Below, piece by piece: positions 1 through 5,055 of a stretch of DNA of 5,055 nt. This stretch comes from UBA1268 sp002694955 (GTDB lineage: Bacteria > Planctomycetota > Planctomycetia > Pirellulales > UBA1268), in assembly GCA_028066355.1 (NCBI GenBank), contig JALCBP010000124.1, positions 1 to 5,055 of the forward strand. Direction: 5' to 3'. The notes beneath the pieces were generated by a model. That model was not told where the DNA came from. It made no database searches and worked only from the letters and a program-made list of their open reading frames with translations. Each line of letters starts with the position of its first letter. Position 1 is the stretch's first letter. Made by a program: the position numbers and the translations under genes.

Positions 1-70
1 CCATGCCGCCACCGCCCATGCCGCCACCGCCCATGCCGCCACCGCCCATGCCGCCACCGCCCATGCCGCC
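1..70 (-). repeat. Perfect 15-bp tandem repeat encoding GGGGM
   Basis: Four identical 15-base units (plus-strand CCATGCCGCCACCGC) fill positions 1-60, followed by the first 10 bases of a fifth. The array then decays into GCC/ACC triplets at 71-82. On the minus strand each unit reads GGC GGT GGC GGC ATG, so the array is in frame and encodes Gly-Gly-Gly-Gly-Met. Identity includes the synonymous position (the GGT at the same place in each unit), which points to recent duplication or slippage rather than selection on the protein alone. The array continues past the window edge, so the copy number is unknown. Confidence 0.95.
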
Positions 71-196
71 GCCACCGCCACCGAACTGAGCGCTTGCTGA
101 CGGTGAAAGTGCAACTACACAGATCAGCACACAAGCCAAACAAAGGTAAGTCTTGGAAAGTGAAATCTGTAACACAAAGCAGACTAAATTACGCAT
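1..196 (-). CDS. Secreted Gly/Met-rich low-complexity protein, 3' end beyond the window
   Basis: Only the first 65 codons are inside the window; the gene runs off the left edge. It starts at the ATG at 196, with an in-frame TAG at 211-209 just upstream, so no longer start is possible. Residues 1-36 look like a type I signal peptide: Arg2 and Lys15 in the N-region, a hydrophobic core (LCLACVLICVVAL, residues 18-30), then SPSASA followed by QF, which fits an A-X-A cleavage after Ala36. The core is rich in Cys (19, 22, 26), but none sits in a good lipobox, so a lipoprotein is unlikely. The mature part begins QF, then six Gly and Met45, and continues as GGGGM pentapeptides to the edge. The visible mature part has no catalytic domain. 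It is probably an exported, flexible structural or surface-associated protein, but the function is unknown. Short exported Gly-rich proteins starting QFGGGG are, from general knowledge, common in Planctomycetes. Confidence 0.8.
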   Translation of the reverse strand, partial: MRNLVCFVLQISLSKTYLCLACVLICVVALSPSASAQFGGGGGGMGGGGMGGGGMGGGGMGGGGM

Positions 197-203
197 GAGA
201 GAA

Positions 204-210
204 TCCCTCT
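204..210 (-). promoter_or_regulatory. Ribosome binding site of the Gly/Met-rich protein gene
   Basis: The minus strand reads AGAGGGA, then 7 bases, then the ATG at 196. The match to the anti-Shine-Dalgarno sequence and the spacing both support this start codon. The preceding in-frame stop leaves no alternative. Confidence 0.6.
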
Positions 211-267
211 AGGGGAATGAGTAGGTACGTTTGCAGAGAGAGGCTGGAAAGGTCTCCCTCATACCGA

Positions 268-296
268 AGATTAGTTGGCTTCGAAGCTCAGAGCAA
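268..296 (-). promoter_or_regulatory. Weak candidate sigma70 promoter for the Gly/Met-rich protein gene
   Basis: On the minus strand TTGCTC (296-291) is followed after exactly 17 bases by TAATCT (273-268). Each box matches its consensus at only 3 of 6 positions, but the key TTG and TA...T bases are kept. The start of transcription would fall near 261, giving a leader of about 65 bases. The spacer contains the perfect palindrome GCTTCGAAGC (278-287), which could be an operator or chance. This is a prediction by eye in a 230-bp spacer with no other strong signal and no obvious terminator for dnaE. Confidence 0.22.
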
Positions 297-426
297 TGCG
301 AGCTTTTGGTGAGAAACCTCGGAATTTCTGCAGCAGATTGGCTCCACATGGACAAATAGCGGCAGAAATCGGGTCCGAACCGACAGCTTTTTCCTACAGG
401 CGGACATATGCATCAGCCTACCATTC

Positions 427-3400
427 TCAGGACGATTGGAATGCTCGTCGCTTTTTTTGACGATTATCCTGACGACCGCCAGAAAGAGAAGATTGCACGC
501 GGACTGATCCGTCTCCGAGCAGGCCTTCGATCTCAAGGAGCAACTCTCCCGACCACTTCACTTTCTGACCATCTACATCGAGTAATGCTCGGCTTCCATC
601 AAGCAATTCAATGATCATTCGAACTGGCGTCTCACCAGTATGCCGAGCAAGAAGTTCTTTAAGCTGATCAAGAACAACGCGGTCATGTTTTCCTTCAATT
701 ATTTTAAGATGCATGCATTTAACCGGGCGATTCCAGATATTAGAAATTGGAATTACATCATTAATTATGAGATTTGTTTCTTCACTTCCTGTTCGTCGAT
801 CAACCGTTGCGGAAACAACAACAACAGCATCTTGTGAAAGACAATCACCAAGCCGCGCATACTCTTCCGGCCAACAGATACTTCTGACAAGACCTTGCAT
901 GTCCTCAAGATCAAACATCCCGTATCGAGTAAACGTTGATCCAGGCCTTGGCTGCTTTGTATTTGACAACTTTAGGGAGCCAATGAGACCACCCATTACC
1001 ACCTCGGCTCGAGGCTGAGCGTTCCCTACGTCCAATGACCCATGGGTACAGACCGTCTGTAATATTGACTTGTATTCCGCTAAGGGATGGCTGTGAACGT
1101 AGTATCCCAAAACTTCCTTTTCAAAGGATCGCATCTCGAGGTCTGTGAGCGGGGGGACATCTGGAAGAATAGCAGCCGGTTCCTCCTCCGGCTCAGAATC
1201 TTCAAATGCTGCAAACAAGTTCTTCTGCCCACTGCGGCGGTCTGCCAGCCTGGCAGCACCAGCAGCAACCGCTCGTTCAATGCCAGCAAATAATGCCCCT
1301 CTATGCTCATGTTCACCAAGAAGGCTGTCCAGTGCTCCTGCTTTTGTCAAATTCTCGAGGGCTGTCTTATTCACTACAGAACCATCGACTCGTCCACAGA
1401 GATCGAAAAGATCGCGATAGTGGCCATGGAGCGCTCGTTCACGAACGATTGCCTCTGCTGCCTGCTTTCCACATCCCTTGATAGCACAAAGACCAAAGAG
1501 AATGCTGCCGTTTCGAACCGCAAATTCTGCCTCAGATGCATTCACTTCTGGTGCCTCAACGGCGATCTCCATTCTTCGACAATCCTCAAGGTGCTCCACG
1601 ACCGAATCCTTCTTTTTGAAATTTCGACCTGGAATATCACCCGTGAGCAAGGCAGCCATGAACTCGGTTGGATAGTGCGTTTTGAGGTAGGCGGTTTGCC
1701 AGGCAAGTAGTGCATACGCGGTGGAATGACTTTTATTAAATCCGTACCCAGCGAATTTCTCGATAAGACCGAATAGAGCTGACGCCTCAGCTTTTGAAAG
1801 ACCTTTTTCCTCAGCTCCTAGAATAAATTGCTCACGGAATGCAGCAATTGTCTCATGCTTCTTTTTACTTATTGCTTTGATGCACGTATACGCGCTTGAC
1901 AACTCAATTCCACCAAGACGTTCAAGAATTCGCATCACCTGCTCTTGATAGACCATGACACCATGGGTTTCTTCAAGAACCTCTTTCATGACCGGATGTG
2001 GGTACTCTGCCTGCTGGCGTCCGTGCTTCACAGCAACGTAATCATCAACCATGCCCCCTTCGAGAGGACCCGGCCGATAGAGTGCATTCACCGCAACAAT
2101 ATCCAAAAAGTGATCTGGCTTCATTCGCTGAAGGAGATCTCGAATACCGCCACTTTCTAATTGAAAGATACCCTTTGTCTCACCACGGCATAGAAGTGCA
2201 AAGGTATCTTTGTCATCCAAAGGAAACGCTAACGGATCCAGCTTTTCCCCGCGCGTCCTTTCAATAATCTCAAGAGTCTTGGTGACAATGGTCAGGTAAC
2301 GAAGACCGAGAAAGTCCATTTTCATCAAACCGGCTCGCTCGACATCCCCCATTGACCATTGCGTAATGACTTCTTCTTTGCCGGTAACTCTTTGAAGGGG
2401 TACGTATTCCGACAACGGCTGATCTGCAATCACAACTGCCGCAGCATGCGTACCAACATTTCGGGCGAGCCCCTCGATTCGGCTAGCTAGATCTACCAGC
2501 TCTTGAACTTGGGCATCGGCATCACATGCATCAGCCAACTGTGAACCTGGAACAGTCGCCTCTGCGAGAGTAATACCAAGCTGATCTGGCACAAGTGAAA
2601 TGATCTTGTCTACCTGGGGTATGGACATACCCAACGCCCGACCAACATCTCGAATAGCTGCTCGAGCCGCGAGAGTACCGAATGTTCCTATCTGAGCAAC
2701 GTTTGCTTCGCCATACTTCTGTTTGACATAGTCAATAACCTCGCCACGTCTCTCCTTACAGAAATCGATATCGATATCAGGAGCTTCAAGACGACTCACA
2801 TCCAGAAATCGCTCAAAGAGAAGGTCGTATTCTAGCGGACACACATGCGAGAGATAGAGCGAATAAGCCACTAGTGAACCAACGCCACTGCCTCTTGCCG
2901 AAGCGGGAATACCGTTGTCTCTAGCATGACGGACAAAGTCCCAACAGATCAGAAAGTAGCTCGCAAACCCGAGCGTATTGATAACGTCAAGCTCTCGATC
3001 CAAGCGAGCCAGAACATCTAAATGAAGATCACCACCTGGTGCGTCAGCCCATCGCTTTTCTACCGTTTGATACCGCGACCTCAAACCCTCTAAGCAGAGA
3101 TGTTTCAGTTCATCGGCGGCGGTTCTTCCTGGGGGAAGATCAAAGCCAGGGAAATGACGTTTCCCAAGTTCAAGCTCGATAGACACGGAGTCTGCGATTT
3201 CCTGACTTCTCGCAACAGCACTATGCACCCACTGCCTGTCATGATCTGTGAATGCTTCATACATTTCAGCCGGACTTTTCAGATAAAACTCTGTCGTATC
3301 CATTTTCATGCGCGAAGCATCATTTCGAAATCGACCAGTGTTCACACAAAGCAAGATATCTTGGGCTTCAGCATCTTCACGATTCACGTAATGACAGTCG

Positions 3401-4047
3401 CAAGTCGCAACTGGTGGGATACCCATTTCATTAGAAAGATCGATCGCAGCTGCCGTTACTTGACGCTGCAAATCCAGGCCATTGTCTTGAACTTCAATGA
3501 AATAACGGTCTTTAAAAATCTTCTGAAACCAACTTGCAACCTTTCGTCCTTCATTGAGTGACTCGTTTTGCTCACGAGAAGACCCAACAAGCGCACGACT
3601 AAACTCGCTGGAAAGACACCCCGAAAGACAAACTAAACCCTCTGAATGAGCAGCGAGAATTTCACGGTCAATTCGCGGCTTAAAATAGAATCCTTCGAGA
3701 TACGCCTTCGTTGCAAGTTTTAAGAGATTCGCAAAGCCAGTGCGATTTTGCGCAAGTAGTGTTAAGTGATAGCTCGCCTCTTTCTGGCTACCTCCATCTT
3801 TTTGGAAACGGCTACCAGGGGCAATGTATGCCTCATAACCAATAATTGGGTTCAGACCAACGTTTTTAGCTTTGCTATAAAATTCAAGTGCTCCGTGCAG
3901 ATTGCCATGGTCGGTAATCGCCAAGGAGTTCATTCCCAGTTCACTCGCGCGATGTACAAGCCGATCGATAGAACTCGCGCCATCAAGCAAACTGTAATGG
4001 GTATGACAGTGAAGATGGGTGAATGATTTAGATGTATCTGCTTCCAT
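427..4047 (-). CDS. dnaE: DNA polymerase III subunit alpha (replicative DNA polymerase)
   Basis: This is the catalytic subunit of the bacterial chromosomal replicase, which extends primers 5' to 3' while held on the beta clamp. It has 1206 residues, close to the family norm (about 1160 in E. coli), with no intein or frameshift. The PHP domain (about 9-280) keeps all nine expected metal ligands: His13, His15, Asp22, His47, Glu72, His94, Cys144, Asp217 and His219. The polymerase core has RGSG at 385-388, the PDIDIDF motif with catalytic Asp426 and Asp428, and a third Asp578 in KMDFLGLR. It also has RPGP at 658-661 and FNKSHS around 770-775. A helix-hairpin-helix follows near 848-880 (KGCGK). 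QKNLF at 941-945 matches the clamp-binding consensus. An OB fold (about 1014-1097) and a C-terminal region in the place of the tau-binding domain complete the protein. The length, full domain set and clamp motif argue for DnaE1 rather than the error-prone DnaE2/ImuC. I chose the ATG at 4047 over the adjacent TTG at 4050 because of the ribosome site 7 bases upstream. The gene lies 61 bp downstream of the FHA gene. Confidence 0.98.
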   Translation of the reverse strand: MEADTSKSFTHLHCHTHYSLLDGASSIDRLVHRASELGMNSLAITDHGNLHGALEFYSKAKNVGLNPIIGYEAYIAPGSRFQKDGGSQKEASYHLTLLAQNRTGFANLLKLATKAYLEGFYFKPRIDREILAAHSEGLVCLSGCLSSEFSRALVGSSREQNESLNEGRKVASWFQKIFKDRYFIEVQDNGLDLQRQVTAAAIDLSNEMGIPPVATCDCHYVNREDAEAQDILLCVNTGRFRNDASRMKMDTTEFYLKSPAEMYEAFTDHDRQWVHSAVARSQEIADSVSIELELGKRHFPGFDLPPGRTAADELKHLCLEGLRSRYQTVEKRWADAPGGDLHLDVLARLDRELDVINTLGFASYFLICWDFVRHARDNGIPASARGSGVGSLVAYSLYLSHVCPLEYDLLFERFLDVSRLEAPDIDIDFCKERRGEVIDYVKQKYGEANVAQIGTFGTLAARAAIRDVGRALGMSIPQVDKIISLVPDQLGITLAEATVPGSQLADACDADAQVQELVDLASRIEGLARNVGTHAAAVVIADQPLSEYVPLQRVTGKEEVITQWSMGDVERAGLMKMDFLGLRYLTIVTKTLEIIERTRGEKLDPLAFPLDDKDTFALLCRGETKGIFQLESGGIRDLLQRMKPDHFLDIVAVNALYRPGPLEGGMVDDYVAVKHGRQQAEYPHPVMKEVLEETHGVMVYQEQVMRILERLGGIELSSAYTCIKAISKKKHETIAAFREQFILGAEEKGLSKAEASALFGLIEKFAGYGFNKSHSTAYALLAWQTAYLKTHYPTEFMAALLTGDIPGRNFKKKDSVVEHLEDCRRMEIAVEAPEVNASEAEFAVRNGSILFGLCAIKGCGKQAAEAIVRERALHGHYRDLFDLCGRVDGSVVNKTALENLTKAGALDSLLGEHEHRGALFAGIERAVAAGAARLADRRSGQKNLFAAFEDSEPEEEPAAILPDVPPLTDLEMRSFEKEVLGYYVHSHPLAEYKSILQTVCTHGSLDVGNAQPRAEVVMGGLIGSLKLSNTKQPRPGSTFTRYGMFDLEDMQGLVRSICWPEEYARLGDCLSQDAVVVVSATVDRRTGSEETNLIINDVIPISNIWNRPVKCMHLKIIEGKHDRVVLDQLKELLARHTGETPVRMIIELLDGSRALLDVDGQKVKWSGELLLEIEGLLGDGSVRVQSSLSGGRQDNRQKKRRAFQSS

Positions 4048-4054
4048 CAACGTG

Positions 4055-4061
4055 CTCTTCC
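4055..4061 (-). promoter_or_regulatory. Ribosome binding site deciding the dnaE start
   Basis: The minus strand reads GGAAGAG, then 7 bases, then the ATG at 4047. The in-frame TTG at 4050 directly precedes that ATG and would have a spacing of only 4 bases, so the ATG is the better start. The difference is one residue. Confidence 0.55.
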
Positions 4062-4108
4062 ATGGGCTTCGCGAGTGGTGAACTACATGGCATCTTTCAA
4101 AAATTTAC

Positions 4109-4783
4109 TCAGTCTGGTGAAGGCTCACCGATCTGTCTCAACATCTCTGCAAGACTTGCCTGCAAATCAAGCAGTCCCTGCCAAGGAGCAAAGTCTATTT
4201 CAACCTTCTCATGTCCTGGACGCATCACGGCTCCTTCCATTGTCTCTCGCAGTATGGCCTGGACATAATCAAGAAGTTCACATAATTCAGCAGACTGAGC
4301 AGGGCTTAACTGTTCGGGCATCGGCGGTGGTCCACCAGGGAGAAGTGGGAGCTTTGCATCACCAAGGTCCTCAATAATATCTGATTGATGCTTCGATGCC
4401 CGCTCAAGCCGCTCCTGCATGGCGCGGGCCCTATCTTGTTCATCCGGTGGCATTTTTGAGGCGATATCAGCAATCCGACGATCGATATCACTATGCGATC
4501 CCATCAATAAGACCGACCGCCCAAGGGCTATCATGTCACCGTCTCGCACTATGCGAACATGAATTTCTTCGCCATTGACCTTTGTTCCATTCGTGCTGTC
4601 CAGATCAGTCAAGACGATTTTCGAGTGATCAGCTTGGAGTTTCAGATGATACCGACTGATTCGCTCATCGTTCAGTTGGATGGTGTTCCCTTCCTCCCGG
4701 CCTATCGTTACGGGCGTAGAGACGCCATTATAAATCTTCCCTCGATCAGCACCGTGGAGCACTCGAAGAGTAACATTTGACAT
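4109..4783 (-). CDS. FHA-domain protein with helical C-terminal tail
   Basis: This predicted cytoplasmic protein of 224 residues starts with a forkhead-associated (FHA) domain (about 4-95), a module that binds phosphothreonine peptides. The hallmark residues are visible: Gly28-Arg29 in TIGREEGN, Ser43 and His46 in RISRYH, and Asn65-Gly66 in DLDSTNGTKVNG. Peptide binding should therefore be intact. After the FHA domain comes a charged, probably helical stretch (98-140), a Pro-rich linker (LPLLPGGPPPMPEQLSP, 145-161) and a second probably helical region (162-218) whose family I do not recognise. There is no signal peptide, membrane segment or kinase domain. The ATG at 4783 places the domain at the very N-terminus. 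A GTG at 4810 in the same frame would add nine residues (MLSNRVFSP), and neither start has a clear ribosome site. The gene ends 61 bp before dnaE on the same strand with no terminator between, so the two are probably co-transcribed. A signalling or scaffold role tied to Ser/Thr kinases is likely, but its partner is unknown. Confidence 0.9.
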   Translation of the reverse strand: MSNVTLRVLHGADRGKIYNGVSTPVTIGREEGNTIQLNDERISRYHLKLQADHSKIVLTDLDSTNGTKVNGEEIHVRIVRDGDMIALGRSVLLMGSHSDIDRRIADIASKMPPDEQDRARAMQERLERASKHQSDIIEDLGDAKLPLLPGGPPPMPEQLSPAQSAELCELLDYVQAILRETMEGAVMRPGHEKVEIDFAPWQGLLDLQASLAEMLRQIGEPSPD

Positions 4784-4850
4784 GGGCGAAAAAACACGGT
4801 TGGAAAGCACGTAAACGAATCAGTGACGCAGGGGAAATTACCGAATCTCT

Positions 4851-4879
4851 ATCGTGCCTCACAAAACAGAATCGGTCAA
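4851..4879 (-). promoter_or_regulatory. Candidate sigma70 promoter for the FHA gene and dnaE
   Basis: On the minus strand TTGACC (4879-4874) matches the -35 consensus at 5 of 6 bases. After exactly 17 bases CACGAT (4856-4851) supplies the -10 box, with 3 of 6 matches including the important second A and last T. Transcription would start near 4844, about 60 bases before the ATG at 4783 and about 34 before the GTG at 4810, so both starts remain possible. It lies in the spacer between the FHA gene and the divergent tRNA gene. Confidence 0.4.
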
Positions 4880-4973
4880 CTTAACACCAAAAATGATGCC
4901 GAACGGAGTCAGTCTTGAAACTCTGAGCTAGCCCATCGCGGAGCGAGACATCGGTTGGTACACTATGTTCAAT

Positions 4974-5047
<74 letters not shown>

Positions 5048-5055
5048 CTGGTTTG

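Noticed and set aside
1..70. CRISPR-like direct repeats
   Set aside because: The units are contiguous 15-mers with no spacers and they encode a regular in-frame pentapeptide, so this is a coding tandem repeat.
3..89. Plus-strand open frame through the repeat, reading Met-Pro-Pro-Pro-Pro units and ending in TGA at 87-89
   Set aside because: It is the antisense of the Gly/Met repeat. The minus-strand frame has a start codon, a ribosome site, an upstream in-frame stop and a convincing signal peptide, while the plus-strand frame has none of these in view.
340..426. Possible transcription terminator after dnaE
   Set aside because: The best hairpin, around TCGGTTCGGACCCGA on the minus strand (about 369-383), has only a short, imperfect stem and no following T-run, so I do not call it.
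3100..3561. Plus-strand open frame of 153 codons
   Set aside because: It lies wholly inside dnaE on the opposite strand, in a region encoding conserved DnaE sequence. Its translation shows no recognisable domain. The other plus-strand frames over dnaE and the FHA gene were rejected for the same reason.
4028..4063. 11-codon out-of-frame ORF (ATG at 4063) overlapping the dnaE start
   Set aside because: It is very short, has no ribosome site of its own, and its first codons are the dnaE Shine-Dalgarno sequence itself. There is no evidence it is translated.
4915..4964. TTGAAA (4915-4920) and TACACT (4959-4964) as a tRNA promoter
   Set aside because: The boxes are 38 bases apart, far from the usual 16-18, and no good -35 box lies at the right distance from TACACT.

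Overview
This is an ordinary bacterial chromosomal window with three protein genes on the minus strand and one tRNA gene on the plus strand. The phylum is not proven by the sequence. The mix of a secreted protein made of Gly-Gly-Gly-Gly-Met repeats, an FHA-domain protein beside the replicative polymerase, weak or absent Shine-Dalgarno sites on some genes, and a tRNA without an encoded CCA end fits a Planctomycetes-type genome. That assignment is an inference, held at moderate to low confidence.

Layout from right to left, the direction of transcription for the protein genes. At 4974-5047 a complete tRNA-Arg (anticodon TCG) is read rightwards. It is separated by a divergent spacer of about 190 bp from a small FHA-domain protein gene (4783 down to 4109). 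After 61 bp with no terminator comes a full-length dnaE (4047 down to 427), the catalytic alpha subunit of DNA polymerase III. The FHA gene and dnaE look like a two-gene transcription unit. A plausible sigma70-type promoter lies at 4851-4879 upstream of the FHA gene.

Downstream of dnaE is a 230-bp spacer (197-426) in which I see no convincing terminator. It holds a weak candidate promoter with a 10-bp perfect palindrome in its spacer. After it begins a gene for an exported, low-complexity Gly/Met-rich protein, cut off by the left edge of the window inside a perfect 15-bp tandem repeat.

Functionally, DnaE is the housekeeping replicase. It keeps all three catalytic aspartates, a textbook beta-clamp-binding motif and a complete set of PHP-domain metal ligands, which suggests it may proofread its own synthesis. 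The FHA protein would be a phosphothreonine-binding adaptor with a predicted helical tail of unknown function. Its position directly upstream of dnaE is the most interesting contextual observation here. I found no CRISPR array, insertion sequence, phage genes, defence genes or clearly novel system. The many plus-strand open frames across dnaE and the FHA gene are antisense shadows.
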